In this document: piece by piece, positions 12,049 to 25,392 of the stretch
Layout of the letters: every line of letters starts with the position of its first letter
Numbering within the stretch: the first letter of the stretch is position 1
NCBI GenBank assembly: GCA_008933995.1
Contig: WARS01000051.1
Location: forward strand, 1,178,001 to 1,242,000
Length of the DNA: 64,000 nucleotides
Source: Datnioides undecimradiatus
Taxonomy: Eukaryota > Chordata > Actinopteri > Lobotiformes > Datnioididae
Direction: 5' to 3'
The notes under the pieces: model-generated
The model's input: the letters and a program-made list of their open reading frames with translations, nothing else
What the model was told of the DNA's origin: nothing
The model's database searches: none
Position numbers and translations under genes: made by a program

Positions 12049-15000
12049 ATGCGTCCAGTGAGCACCGATTCAGACGGTCCTGCTCCTCCTGAAAACCTCT
12101 CTTGCCCCTACCCCCTCGTGGGCCCCCTGCCTGCCTCAGAGATGTCCTTGCTCCAGTCGCTGGGGCCAGTACAAAGCTGGCTTGGCCAGGAGCTTGAGAA
12201 GTGCGGGATTGATGCCATGATTTACACCCGCTACGTCCTCAGCCTTCTCCTGCACGACAGTTATGACTACGACCTGCAGGACCAGGTAGGCTCCCACAAC
12301 GATACAGGAACATTGCTTGTCAATTTTAAAAGCTTAGAAAAAAAATCATTGTTTGTGTTATGCTTTGTCAAATGAGTGGGCAGTAGGCTTTATTCAGGAA
12401 GGGAAGTTAGTGTGTGAATATAATGGCCTTGTTAGAGGAAGACATCAATTTGCCAAAGAGGTTAACAATGGGGCTTTCTTTCATAGCATGGCTTTGTGCC
12501 ACCACTGAATAATTCCTCCTTTGATTTCTGTGTTTGTGTAGAGATTGTTATGGTATATAAGCCTGCATAGAAATGATTATGCACAAGTACATCTTATGTA
12601 TAATATTTCTTCTATTGTCTGTGTTTGTTTTACTGTTTAACACTAGTTTGTGCTTCTGTCTTCTCTCTGAAAGGAAAACGACATCTTCTTGGGCTGGGAG
12701 AAGGGAACTGGGAAGAAATGGGGCAAGAGTAAGAAGAAAGGTGGGACCGACTTGAGTCTTGAGGAAATGAAGAAGCAAGCTGCTGTGCAATGCCTCCGCT
12801 CTGCATCCGATGAAGTAAGCAACATCATTTTTCACCCTGATAGTAATCCTGTGATTTTCATGATGTTTGAGGAGTGGTGTTAATCAAGTTAGTCAGAGTT
12901 CATAGTTAATCAAACTTTATACTCCTGTAATATAAAATAATTGTTAACTTGAATCACTTTCACTTTGGAGGAACCAGTCATTACTCATCAATGAAGCAGG
13001 GACTGCTTGACCTGCCCTGTCTGTTCTGAAACTTTAGAATGAAATGCATTCTGAATGCAGAAGGCATGAGGGTGTAATTGGTCTAATTATGTCAGGAATT
13101 TGTTACTGTAGTATTTCTTGTTGCTTGTTAAGGTGCAGTCATGCAGATATTAATCGCATGAATCACGGTGACTAGATACTGAATAAAGCTACATCAATGT
13201 AGAAGCTAAAGCATTTAGCAAGAGAAGATCGTTATTGTGCGTGCATCGTCACCTCATTTGACTGGATATCTATATCTTCATCTAGTTTTCATTGAAAAGG
13301 TTGCATTAAGGTCAGTAGTTTAAAGTTGACATAAGAGATACTATAATGTACTGTAATGTTTTAGCGCATGACCTTCAAGGAATGTCATTTGCATGTAAGA
13401 ATATATAATTATGTTCCAGAAGTATATTCATTTTATGCCAGAATTTTGTGTGAGTGAAGATTTGCTGACATTTTCGTCTGTAGCCAGCAGTAGTAAGGGA
13501 GGTGTGATTTCAGAATGACACAACATAAAGCTGGAGGAGGGTAGGGGGAAGGGTCTGCAAGGCAAGAGGAGGAGTGTTGAGCTCCTCTCAGGGGACTGGA
13601 CTCTGCGGTCTATTTTTTAACCAGCACATGCTGCACAGGATTGCAGCAGTGAGCAGCAGAGTCGGTCGGCTGTCAGCTGACCGGCATTAGCACAATGATG
13701 CAAGAGGAAACACAGGGCAGGAGGAAACTTTGCTCTTCATGAGGTGGCATGGTAAGGGATCATATTTTCTGGAAGAGTGAACAGGAAATGAGCGTGCTGT
13801 CAGAGAGGGCTGGTGTTGAGAAACGGCTATGTTGTGGTTTGTTTGAGGCTATTTGCTTTGTCGGTGCCTACTCGATCTAGCGTAGCATTTGAGCACAGTT
13901 GCCTGTTTATTTCAAACCCTTGTTTACATGTTTTCATCTGTCATATTGCGCAATTTGTGAGGGCTGTAATCTTAGCAGGATATGTAGTAAATGTTCAGTG
14001 CCTCAGAACATTGTGAGGCAATCATTCACACTGTTGCTTGGCCCTTTTTTATTTTTATTTTTTTGAAAGTATTTCTGCTCCATAGCTAAATATAGCACAG
14101 TCATGGCCATGCATGTCTAAGCTCTCATAAGTCAGCTGGTGTGACTTGTGTCAACCCCCATGCCTTTCATTCTTTCTTTTGGGTCACATTAGGGGTCGAA
14201 GTAGCTTTTGGGAACTCTGCACTGTTATCTAAAGCTACTGGATCGTGTCAGTCAGTCACGGTTGTTGTGACCTCAGAAAACGTTTTTCTTTTGTGTTTGC
14301 GTCACTGCTAGGTTTTTTTTAAATGTTTTTTGGCTTTGACCTCAACACAGTTCAAATAATACACGAGATACTGAAATCATCATCAGCCCTTTCTGTTATA
14401 TACTCAGCCATTTGATGAGATTGTCCATTCACAGTAATATGCAATGGAAAAATGGGGATTCCAAATTCTACCAGCCACTTCATTTTTAATTAATTTATTT
14501 TTTTTAAACAGCCATGTGTAAATATTGTGTTTTATGACATAACAAACAGAACCTTTATATGATTTATCACCCGGTAAACTAACCAACCTCAAGACTGTCC
14601 TCGGATTTTCTCAACTTCTCACTGTGACCTTTGCCTCTGTGGCCTGTGTCCCCTCCTTTTGAGATTTACTTGACAGGCCATGGATGTTTAAGACCTAGAT
14701 ATGTGTCAGTTCAGCCTTGCTGCCAGTTGTTCACAGTTGCCACCAGGTGTATAGTGGCCCAAAAAAGCATTTACTCTATGGACCACTATTGTAAAAGAGA
14801 AGTCTGTAAAACTGTGGACACCTCCCTAATCATGAGTAAATGATTCGAATTATAATTTAATCGACTTAGAACTTTTTCAGAAGTTTATCTGATTGATGTC
14901 AGTGCTGTGCACAAGCATGTGATGTGTGTTAGTATCTGTGGAGCGAGAAAATCTAAAACAAACACTGTTTTGTTGTGAAAAACTGAAAAGGAAAACAGTA

Positions 15001-18000
15001 AATGACACATTTATTCACAACTCAGTTATATTTAGGTTTATGATCTTGCATCACACTGCTGGTCACTTGTTAGATTTTGCTCTCAAACTTAAATTGCTTG
15101 CCATCATTATTAGTAGCTTAGTGACAGTAATAACTGATATGATATTGTAGGCGAGCTTTCATAACTACCCCCATCACAATTTTCTTCAGGTATATTTTTT
15201 CATTAATCATTTCCCTTATATGTCATCCCAAAATAGAGTCTATGCACATCTATAAATCCATCAGGCCAACCAAAATTCCCTTCCAATTATGCAAAATCAT
15301 CTGTGTTTGGTTGGCTGTGGGTGCCATTTTGCAGCACCGATGGGCATACAACAACAGACATGTTTGTATGCCGTAATGTGCCCAAACTAATTCTAAACTA
15401 TTGTGAACATGACAACTAAACCTCGAAAAAATATGTGTGTATTGATGTAATGATTTAGCATCCGCTAACCCCAGTCTTAGTTTGACTTCTTAAAAATCTG
15501 TTGTTTGCTCTTTGTGCAGAACTCTGGAATTGAGAGCCTGGTTGAAGAGCTTTGCTCTAAACTAAAGGACATCCAAAACAAACAGAAAGGTATGGTTTAT
15601 ACCCTCTACTGCGATTTATTGAACTTTCTGATTAAAAATGAATAGAAAAGGGTGAATATCAGTTTTAATAAGATGTCTTAATGTAAAATCTCTTTTACAG
15701 AGGAAAAACAGATTCAAAAGAAATCTGATGGCTCTCAGTCTCCAGATCGAGCTGAATCCCCCTCTTCAAAGGACCAGGTGGAAATGTAAGCTTTATGATG
15801 CATATAGAGTATACGTGAATATATTTGTTTAAAAAAGTGTCTGCAGAACACACCCATATTCATTTGCTCATATGAACTCAACTCCTATGAATGCATTTAA
15901 ATTAAGTTTTCCCTCCCTTTGTTGTGACTGCAGGTATTATGAAGCCTTTCCTCCTTTGTCAGAGAAGCCTGTTTGTCTCCAAGAGATCATGACGGTGTGG
16001 AACAAGGCTAAGGCCTGCGCATATTCAAGTTCATCATCCTCTGCAGCCCCACAGACCAGCACGGACACCTCTTCCCCGAAAGATTGCAACAGTGACGGTG
16101 AGGGTGCAAAAGAGCGAAACCTCGAGGCATGTGGTACCATCACTACTGTGACCAACGAGAGAGGCCAGCAACGACGAAGCAAGAAGGAGAAAGAAAACCG
16201 ATACCATGGTGGTGCAGCAGCGGAGGAGAAGTCTACCGTCCACTCTAAGAGACAGACGAGGCATAGATCTGAGGGGAAATACAGACCCAGGTCCTGGTCT
16301 TCTGGCTCCAGTGAGGCGGGCTCAAGCTCAAGTGGGAACCAGGGTGACTCCAAGTCATTCAGAAGCAAGGCAGTTAGGATAAGGCACAAATCCAGGGAGG
16401 CCGCAAAGAATAAGAGAACACGAAACAGTGGGCAGGTAAAGCTGCAGGTGAAGGTAATTGACAAAGAAGAACGAAGAAACGCAGGAGGGAGCAGTAGCAG
16501 TGCCACTGGAGGCGCTGTGAAACAACCACAGCTTTACAAAAAGGGGAAGAGGCCGCTGAAGGAGATTCGTAAAGATCCAAGCTGGAAGGAAGCAAAAGAG
16601 TCCGGAGTTGATGCCAGAAACAAAAAAGAATATATGGAGGAGCCACTTTGGTACACTGAGCCCATCACAGAGTATTTTGTACCTTTCAGCAGCAGACAAA
16701 GCAAGCTGGAAACAAAATATCGAAGCAAGGTAGACTCTCCAGAAGGCTTTGCCTTGTCAACTGACATTGAGAGGCTGCCGGAGAGGATCCAGGGAATCTG
16801 CATTGCCAATGAGAACTACCAGAGAGCATACCTTGCAGCGGGCTCATTTGTGGATGGGCACTTTGTGGAAGGGCCTGGCGAAGCAGAAGATGAAACTGCT
16901 GAACTCACTGGGACCTCAAGCTGCCCTCAGCCAGAGGATAGTAGAGATTTAGATGACAAGCATCTGTCTGAATTCACTCACTTCTATGAAGTTGATATTT
17001 ATCAATCCATATTGGATACTAGTGCCTCAGACTCTATACAAGAGAGTCGGATCTTAAGCATGATTCGACAAAAAAGCAAAGAGCAAAGAGACGTTGAGGC
17101 AGAATGTTGTTTAGTGTTAGATGGCCTTGAGCAGCAAGGGAAAAGTGCAATACGGGCAGACTCACAGGAAGCTTCGGGATCTGTAGGATTCTTAATGGAG
17201 GATTTTGAAAACATGGCTCAAGTGTGGGGATGTTATTCGCCATCTACTTCAGAAGATATAGATGGAGAAAGCTTCATAGGAGACTCTCCCATTCGGCTCT
17301 CCCCCCTTCTTGATAGTGTTTCATTTACCCTGAGCAAACTATCTGGAAATCTGGAGGAGCCTCCTGTTCCTGAAGCCACCAGTGAACCATCTGGTTTGAA
17401 CTCATCCTGCTTCTCTCTTTTTGAGCTGCAGTATGACAGCCCCACTTTTCCTTTTCCCCGCGACTCACTCACCGTTGGTCACGAAAACAACACAGATTCT
17501 AGTAGCTGTCTCGACCCACATTCTAATAAACAGTCTCGTTTGCTAATATGGACCAAAAATAGTGCCTTTGACGAAACTGAACACTGTTCTAACCTTTCAA
17601 CACGAACTTGCAGTCCGTGGTCACATTCAGAGGAGACCCGTTCAGACAATGAGCAAGGAAATGTTCAAACTGAGGATGCTGCTCAAATTGGCAATGAAGA
17701 GATCGATTGTATAATCCCTCCTCTCTCTGGTACATATCTGGAGGATGAAATTTTGGATTTTTTGCAAGAGAAGTCTGGCTGCAAGGGTGAGGAGGTCAGT
17801 GTTAGTACAGCATCCAATCAGACCTTCACCAAAAAATCTAAATTGGAGTCCATTTGTGGTATAGCATTAGAAAAGGATGAGAGTAAACAGTACAGCACTG
17901 GCATGTTTTCGGACAACACCAACCAACACAGTGATGACTACAGCTCAGGGATAATAAAGGATATTTGGACTGCAATAGGAGATGACAAATCTGTAATGTC

Positions 18001-20914
18001 AAGGCAAGGAGCAGAAAAAGCAAGCGAGGGGCTATTCTCAGATGAATCTAGTGGTTACTGCTGCAGTTGTCTGGAGGTGCAGGCAAAAGGAGTTCCAATT
18101 CAGGGACCTCAGAAAAAAGCAGTGCAGCGATCAGAGTATCACCTTTGGGAAGGCAAGAAAGAAGAACAGGACTTAGCCAAAAACAAACTCTCCAAGGTAG
18201 ATGGTGCTGGGGATTACATGACTCCGTCCAAGCCCTGGGACTTGAACTCTGACAAGGAGAGTACATCATTCATCTTAGGAGGGGTGTATGGAGAGTTGAA
18301 GACACTAAGTGGTGATAAAAATTGGGCTGTTGTACCTCCAAGTGACACCCAAGATAGCCTGCTCCAGTGTGCCGCGGCAGCTGCATCTGCTTCTAACTCA
18401 GACATGCTTACCATCACTGGCACAGATGTGTTCATGAACACTGGCAGCTGCTTTGCCCCTGGGCACAGGCCCCTGTGGAGGCCGCTCGTGTCCTTTGGGC
18501 AGAGTGACCAGGCCATTAGAGGAGGCGGAGATGGATTGAATAAGGGATTTTCTTTCATCTTCCATGAAGATTTGCTTGAATCATACGGAGGCTTGCATAG
18601 TGAGGAGCAAGGTTTAGAATATCCGTTCGCATCCTTCAACCTGAACAATCCCTTCTCTCAAGTCCTCCATGTTGAGTGTTCCTTTGAGCCTGAGGACATG
18701 GCTTCGTTCAGTCCGGGGTTCAAGCCCAAATCTATTCTTTGCTCGGACTCTGAGAATGAAGCCTTCCACCCACGAATATATGGCATCAACCGGACGCAGT
18801 ACAGGGCCATTCGCATTTCCCCCAGAACTCATTTCCGACCAATATCAGCTTCAGAGTTGTCTCCTGGTGGAGTGAGTGATTCAGAGGCTGAGACTGACAA
18901 AGAGGAGATGAGTTTTCCCGTCCTGGCGCCGGTGGACGTCTTCGATGATCCTCAGGCAGACCTCAAACCTCTGGAGGAGGATGCAGAATGTGAGGGCCCT
19001 TATTACGGGAAGTCAGAACTGGAATCTGGTAAATTCTTACCCAGATTAAAGAAGTCTGGCATGGAGAAGAGTGCCCAGACCTCTCTGGATTCACAGGAGG
19101 GCTCCAGTACCCTCCTGCCAATTGCTGAGCAAGAGATTTGCTTAGACTGCAAAACGGCAGCAACTGCATCAACTGCAGGTGGAGAGACAGACGTCTCAGT
19201 CGGCAAGATTCAAAAGGAGGAATCTTCAGGAGAAAAACAGTCCTGCTTATGCGCACCAGCAGGTCAGATCCCCAAGTATGGGATTGCATTTGACTTTGTT
19301 GGAGATGTGCCAGAGGTAAGGGTTTCTTAAAGTTATCTCCAACGATTATCAACATGCTGAGATCAGTGTGCGAATTGAACAGAGATGTTGCCCTAACCAC
19401 AGTGTTTCATAACCCACCGTCAGCTGTAAAATGGGCTCAGGCGGCTGTTTGCAGAAACACACTAACCACTTCTCGTTTCTCTCGTTTAGTTCCCTCTGTT
19501 AAATGTAAGTGGACAGGGAGGAACTGGCAACCAGCAAGATGAGTGCTGGTGGCAGAACACACTCTGTTCCCCCCTTTTCCCTGGATCTCAGTGTACAGGT
19601 ATACCTGTTTTCAAAAGCTTACTGTGACTTAACAGTTTATGTTTATACTTTCTTGCACATAAACATTCAAGGTAACAAATGTGGTCCAGCTAAGTTGCCA
19701 GTAACAATGCCTGCTAAAAGTATGCCCTCAACATTCAAATCCTTTATTTAATGTGAAGCTGTTGCTGGTATTACATGTAATACATGACCTATCAGCTTTC
19801 ATGATGCAGGAAGGAGTTGCTCATGGGTAAAGGAGGTTAATGAACTGACCAAATATTGACGAGCTGTTACAATTCTAGAACAGGGCCTGTGCATCACAGA
19901 TGACCACAAACTGACTTCTGCTGTTATAGCCATGGAAAGATGTCAACTGTCTACAGTAAATAGCATCCCTATATTTGGTAACGGCTATCAAAGTCCACTG
20001 AGAGAGTTTGATTTAAAAAAACATTTGCAGTTGCAATCAAGCTGAAATTCCTGATTAGGCCACATACTCTGTAGTGTTTGCAAGATGCTGTGCTGAAACC
20101 CTTTATGGTGTCCAGAAATGCACAAATCCCCTGTTTTATTGATACTTTGACGTAAGGATTTAAATACTTAAAGCTTATGTTTAATGTAAAACTACAGAAG
20201 AGGGGAAAAAAGTCCCAGTTCAGCAGCAATAGACTGCAGTGCAGAGAGTTGCTCAGCAGCTCTCCAGCGAGAACTTGTGTTTTCTTCGGTTAAGAAGTGT
20301 TCAGTTTAAATGAATGAGGGTCGTTACAGTTAACTGTATAAAACTGCAACAACCTGCATTATTTAGGGAGTCTAGCAGAGGAGCGGCTGATTTAAAGTCA
20401 GCGCTTTTACCTCAATTGTGTGAAGTCCTGTTGAGGACGACTTCTGGCATTACTAGTAGTGCAACTGTTGTAGACATGGATCCTAAGATTGTGATATTTA
20501 TTGCAACTTTTGCAATATTACTGCATTGATAAGCGATTACTCGTGATGAGTTATCTGATCTGTGGGTGGACCACTGAGAGTGGTGACTAGAGACTACAGC
20601 ACCAGAGCCAAATAAACCCACTTTTAAAAGAATTCATCTGCAGTCTGATTTTAAAAAAAAAAAGAAATAAAAAACAGTTATAATGACTGAGTACAACAGA
20701 TAAAGTGAACAGTCAGAAGCAGCATGGATATTAACATGTTAGCTTTTCTCAGAGTCTAACCATTTTACCATTTGTCTTCCTCCAGGGAGCAGCAACATTT
20801 GAATACTCCAGTTTTGCAGAGGACACCTGTCGTAGAGAGGAACCCTTCCTCTCCTTTTGTGACTGGACCTCTACCAGCAAAGATTCAGGGTCATCTCAGA
20901 GCTGGAAAAGCTAA
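12049..20914 (+). CDS. kiaa0232: KIAA0232 orthologue (DUF4603-type large protein of unknown function)
   Basis: Coding exons: 12,049-12,285; 12,674-12,814; 15,520-15,589; 15,701-15,785; 15,934-19,315; 19,490-19,598; 20,786 or 20,790-20,914. Phases agree at every junction except the last, where the expected CAG acceptor (20,785) gives an early stop and a GAG acceptor four bases on (20,789) restores the frame. With the latter the product is 1,382 residues, close to the human protein (about 1,395). The start MRPVSTDSDG resembles the human N-terminus. The first 180 residues are the most conserved (GIDAMIYTRYVLSLLLHDSY, then ENDIFLGWEKG). The rest is Ser-rich and acidic with basic patches near residues 320-340. 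The biochemical role is unknown; the family is vertebrate-conserved. TBC1D14 follows in the same orientation, as in human. Confidence 0.93.
15934..19315 (+). CDS. kiaa0232: KIAA0232 large exon (about 1,127 codons)
   Basis: This 3,382-base exon carries most of the protein. It starts by completing the Met codon split across the preceding intron (acceptor GACTGCAG) and ends at VPEV-type sequence before GTAAGG. Recognisable conserved blocks in order are: the YYEAFPPLSEKPVCLQEIMT block at the start; a low-complexity Ser/acid stretch; the GSSEAGSSSSGNQG segment; the basic RIRHKSREAAKNKRTRN patch; the EEPLWYTEPITEYFVP block; the NLSTRTCSPWSHSEETRSDN block; the GLNKGFSFIFHEDLL block; and the RISPRTHFRPISASELSPGG and KSAQTSLDSQEG blocks near the end. 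A frame open upstream of the exon continues only by chance. Several 60-190-codon antisense frames are shadows of this exon. Confidence 0.93.
20786..20914 (+). CDS. kiaa0232: KIAA0232 probable terminal coding exon
   Basis: The frame beginning GAATFEYSSFAEDTC is open to TAA at 20,912-20,914, and its F..SS..E..C pattern resembles the C-terminal region of the mammalian protein. The preceding exon ends in phase 1, so direct splicing at the CAG acceptor (20,785) would read GSSNI and stop. Either the GAG acceptor at 20,789 is used, or a small exon between 19,599 and 20,785 was missed. One candidate is the 17 bases from 19,811, flanked by ATGCAG and GTAAAG, which would restore the frame. Which is right needs transcript data. 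Confidence 0.55.
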   Translation, partial: GAATFEYSSFAEDTCRREEPFLSFCDWTSTSKDSGSSQSWKS

Positions 20915-23900
20915 TGTAGGCTAATTTTCTGAGACACCCCTCCAAAACCCCCACACATAACCCTGCTGGTTTTCATTTACTAACTTAAAACCTTGTGTAA
21001 TCAATCAGATCAACAAAAACTGAGTGAAAATAGGAAAACTCAAAAAATATGTTCTGTCTTTGAGTGATGCCATGTGCGGACGTGCATTTTTAGGCATTTT
21101 AGAATTTGTTTCATTTGATTCTTCTGTACACTGGTCCTCATTCAAGTCTCACCGTTAGGTAGTAGGGACAATCTTTTTTGTTCTATCCTCGTCAGTTTTG
21201 TTCCCACCATTTTGCTTTTGAACTAGGATACTGGTAGTTGGTGGTGTCTGAATGGTTGTGCATGTGTGTTCGTCCAGCCAGTCTCACTCCTCTTTTTCTA
21301 GTTGAACCTAATGTTGTGTGAAACGACTGCTATCGCATCCTCTACTTTCCATCTTGTGTTCAGAAAGATAAAACAAGGATGTTGAGATTTTTGAGTTGTG
21401 CAAGAATTTGAGAGTTTTAATTTAAATAGTTTGTTTGGACGACTTTCTGAATGTGAAGTAGAGAATGTGTGCAGCTTTCTTCTAAATATCCCTGAATTCC
21501 CCATGTGTGAAAAGTTATCATAAATGAGTCTGATTTTTTTGAATGGTGATAGTCTTACAAAAGCTAGTAGTAGACATAGTATGGTTTGTGAGGCTAAAAT
21601 AAATAAAAAAAAACCTTTTTAAAAATAAAAAAACAGGAAATCAGAAGGCGTTTTGTTGGAAAAAATACTAATAATCTACTTGAAATGCAATGCTGTAAAA
21701 GAATTTGGGGGGTAAAAAGAAAAAAAAAGTTTTGTTTTGGGGTAAAGACCCATCATGAAAAGACATAACTACAGCCATTTCTGCAGACACCTGTGTTGCA
21801 ACCGAATGAAACTCTGTTTTATTTTGTTGTAATTTCTATGGTACAGACTATTGGTGCTATAAATATGTTAAAAAAAAACCTTCTTTGAAGTTGCAGTTCC
21901 ATAATACGGCTGTGAGAGGTAGACAGCATAGCCTAGTTTTGTTTGTAGTCGAGACAGTCAGACTCCACGAATACCTTTTTGCGAAAAGTTGTGAAAAGAG
22001 GAAAAAAAGTTTTGCCTGATCGCGATTCTTGCTTAATGTGGCTTGGATTTTTAATTTAAGGTAACCACTTAGTTGTCAGGCCTGCAGCAACCGAAAGGAG
22101 AAACGCCTGCAGGTATTTAAATCTCACCTTTCTACGCATCTTTTCAGTTCATTGTCCCCAAGCAGAAAGGACAAAATCAGCATTGTCGATTACTTGTCCA
22201 ATGCTGCGAGTAAACAAATGTGTAACAAAACAAGTGTTGGGATGATGGTCAAACCAAAAACATAATTACACTAAGGTACAAATGCTTTTTTTCCATATGA
22301 GGTGTGTTTTATTTTTTTGGTTTACAATATATCTTGTTGAAATATTGAGTAACGTCACTATGTGTGCGTGTGTGTGTCTGCGTGTGTGTGTGTGTGGGCA
22401 ACAGAACTTGTGAAGGCACTGGTTCAGAATGAGTGTACTAGAACTTTATCTCAGAGAAATGTGAACGTATGCACAGGCGTACATTCACTAAAGCGCAAAG
22501 GCGTCAGCGCCCCCTTAATTCGAGACCCACCCGAACAAATTAGCTGTAAAACCTTATCGGAGGTGTGGTTAGACTGGCCCTCCCTGGGACCTGTGCTTTG
22601 AAATTTAGTTAAATAGTTTAGAAAAATGCCTCGTGCATTTCTTACCTGCTGTTTGTCCCTTTTCTTTCTAAATTTCAAACTTTCCAAACAGGTTCGGAGG
22701 GCGGTAGCAGGGTGACTTGTTTGCCACGTATGGTAGAAATGAAGCACAGAAAACTAAAACCCTCCCTCCGTAAATACAGACAAGTCGGCGTTGTGAGCAG
22801 GCTCCCTGTAATGCACTGTCGCAGGTGAAGGTGTCTCTGTTGCGGGCATGGCTTTGGAAATGGCTTCCTCCTTTAAAAACCCAATGATTGTATGCAAAAG
22901 CCCGAGATTTGTTCAATTCAATGCCACTTCAATTGACAAACACCCCCCCCCATCCCCAACCCTTCAGTAGCTGAATGAAAGGTACTCCAACTTCAGGGTC
23001 TTGTCACCTTTCTTTGACAGTCATCAGACACTCAGGAATTTTTTGATATAAGCATACTGCATAATCTACACTCAGACCTGTGACAGTGCATTGATGCATT
23101 AATGTAAAACCTTTTTGATTGTAGAGCAGACATTATTGACAGGAGTTCTTTCAAACCACACACAGGACTCATTAATTTAGAGCTATAGTTTTAGGGGAAA
23201 AAAAGAAGTAAGCCATCGTAGATTGCATAAGCAATGCGGAGGGGATGTCAAGAGCCCTGAGTCCTATGCAATACCTTGGCGCATGTTAAACATTCAAGAA
23301 TATATGGAGAAAAGTCATTCAGTTAGTTTTGCATGTTTACTTTTGAGTGAGGGACACCTGAGGGGAAAATAAAAACAAACCAACCATGGAATGTCTCTGA
23401 AAAAGCAGCATGCAAACATCACACTCCATCTTTTTTTACGTTGGATTAAACAAAAATCTTTTGGTTTGAATAAAAAAATAAAAGTGAGGTTATATCAGTG
23501 ATCGAAAGAATGTCACGACCGCGTGCTTGTGTGAATCCGAGTGTGCGCAAGAAGCTAAGTCACAAAAAAAAGCACTTACATGGGAGTTGAAAGGAACGCA
23601 TCACACCTTTCTCCATTGAATTCTTCCATTTTGATAGGCCGCGTTTGAAATGAAAAAAGGAAAAAAAAAAAAACGCATGACGGGAAAATGCATTCGGTGA
23701 GGGTATGTGCATCTGGAACGACTCTGACAGCGTTGCTGAGTTTTCAATTGCACTGTGGTCTGAAGAACATATCCAGCACTGAAAACTTGAGTTTTCCTCG
23801 TCTTTTCATTCCCACCTAGATGCTCCTTCACCCTCCCAGTTCCTCTATGTTCCTAAATCCCATCAGTCCGGAGTAGCTCTGTTGTTCTAATTTCATGTAC

Positions 23901-23975
23901 ACCCTGAGTAAATTATTTTGTTTCATTGTGGATTTTCTTAACATCTAATAAAGGAATAAACCAAACCTCAGCCCG
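20915..23975 (+). other. kiaa0232: KIAA0232 3' UTR with double polyadenylation signal
   Basis: About 3 kb of AT-rich, non-coding sequence follows the stop codon. Two AATAAA hexamers close together (23,947-23,952 and 23,955-23,960) are the best candidate end, and GT/T-rich sequence follows. The stretch contains many U-rich and AU-rich runs and a short GT repeat near 22,360-22,396. I see no other gene in it. Confidence 0.65.
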
Positions 23976-24780
23976 TGAACGTCCTGTCTTCTTTGCCTTT
24001 ACCTGTGTTTGATCAGCTGGTGACTGCTCAGAGCCGCAGCAGCTTCACATTTCCACTTCCACGCAGTGACACTAGAGGGCAGTCTGAGGGCGCTGCGGGA
24101 GGAACAGCCAGCTCCTTCATTAGTCATAGCACGTCAGACTCAAGTCACTGTGTTGATCTGAAAAGATAAAAACTTTGATGAATATCAGTTGAGTATTTGG
24201 GACTTTTTCCATTAGTAATATTCATAAATCAAATGTCTGTATTCTATGTGGTGGACCTGACAGCAGCCATCCTGTTAGCTGTGATTAAATATAACAATCA
24301 CTTTTGCATTTATCTGTCTGATATTTTTTATTTTATCTGTTAATGTATTGTGCCTCCATATTGGAAGTTGCATAATATGTGTGGTCTGGCAAACTGACAC
24401 AAGAAATGATATTAACCTTGCAACTTACACACTACATTTTTCAAATTTTGTGTGTGTGTTGATAAGAGCATGAGATCCTTGACCTCCCCAGTCACAGTTA
24501 AACTATATTTATCTGCACAAAGAGTTCTGCATAAATTAAGTTTGATAGATTGAATTTTACTTCATAAGTGGGTCATGACCTAGAATATAAGTTCCAGTTA
24601 ATGTGTCATTTTTAGTACTTTTTTAACACAGGAGGGAAAAAAATCATAATATCTATGCAAAAAAACAATATTTTGGAGGCTGAAAATGAAAAAAGGAAAA
24701 AAAGTTTGACACACACATAAAAGCATAAACTGTATGTTATTTAATAAAACTTTAATGGCAGTTATAACACTGAAAATGTC
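23976..24780. other. Short intergenic spacer between KIAA0232 and TBC1D14
   Basis: About 0.8 kb of largely AT-rich DNA. The only discrete element I recognise is a CTCF-like site at 24,069-24,082. There is no coding sequence I can support. Confidence 0.6.
24069..24082 (+). promoter_or_regulatory. CTCF-like binding site between the two genes
   Basis: The 14-mer ACACTAGAGGGCAG matches the vertebrate CTCF core consensus CCASYAGRKGGCRS at 13 of 14 positions (A for C at position 1). It lies about 0.1 kb past the KIAA0232 polyadenylation signals and 0.7 kb before the TBC1D14 CpG island, a sensible place for a boundary element. A motif match alone does not show occupancy. Confidence 0.5.
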
Positions 24781-25392
24781 AATTAGGAGTTCGTTCCTGG
24801 GCGTTTGTAATGCCAGTGTGTAGGTGCTCAGGTCGCGAGGTCGATTAATAATGCCTTCAGGTCCAGACAGGTGAACTCATCGACGCTGAACATTCTTGAC
24901 TCGATTACACCGCACTCACAGCACAAGTTTGTTTTAAAATGGCGGCGGAAGCGTCGAGACAGGTATGAAACATCACCGACACCGGTTAAACTTGTGAAAT
25001 GCGTTTTGTTCGCGTGACTCTTTGGATGTCGGAGGAGCATTTCCTCTCGCGCAGTGACGCCGTGAAGCGCGAAAATGTCTGACGCATTTTAACTTGGTTT
25101 GGTTGCACTTGAGGAAGCGCGGGGCAAATCAGTGAGTTGGCGTCAGCAGCAAGTGCACTCGCCGAGCAAGTCCGGTCCTGCTGTTCATGTTTACCAGCCG
25201 CCTATTTTTCAAAATGTAATGTGAATTTATTCGTTTCCTTCGACAAATGTGCTCACGCTGGTGCTGTTTGTGTACACTAAGCTGCGCTGAGGAGGCAGGG
25301 AAGTGATGGTGGTACGGCAGTAGTCACAGCATCATCATGGACCGCCCCGGCCGGCGGCTACCTGCCACCCACCTGTAGCATCTGTCGGCAGC
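24780..25392 (+). promoter_or_regulatory. tbc1d14: CpG-rich promoter region of TBC1D14
   Basis: CG dinucleotides become frequent from about 24,830 to 25,440, in contrast to the AT-rich flanks. Two ATG-plus-donor units lie in the island. The first, at 24,939-24,962 (MAAEASRQ, then GTATGA), ends in phase 0 and would stop soon after joining the exon at 28,247. The second, starting at 25,393, is in the correct phase. I take the island as the main TBC1D14 promoter. The upstream unit might belong to an alternative or noncoding first exon. Confidence 0.55.

Noticed and set aside
13536-13760. GC-richer block with ATGs and an imperfect palindrome near 13,660-13,685 as alternative KIAA0232 first exon
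   Set aside because: I found no donor in a phase consistent with the next exon at 15,520, and the open frames are short.
15937-19400. Several minus-strand open frames of 60-190 codons
   Set aside because: They are antisense shadows of the large KIAA0232 coding exon.
24939-24962. ATG-plus-donor unit (MAAEASRQ) in the CpG island as first coding exon of TBC1D14
   Set aside because: It ends in phase 0, and joined to 28,247 the frame reaches a stop within a few codons. Only noncoding use would be possible.
24828-25040. 70-codon minus-strand frame with a Cys-containing segment in the TBC1D14 CpG island
   Set aside because: It has some protein-like character, but no recognisable family and no partner exon. 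It overlaps the plus-strand promoter, where chance open frames are expected.
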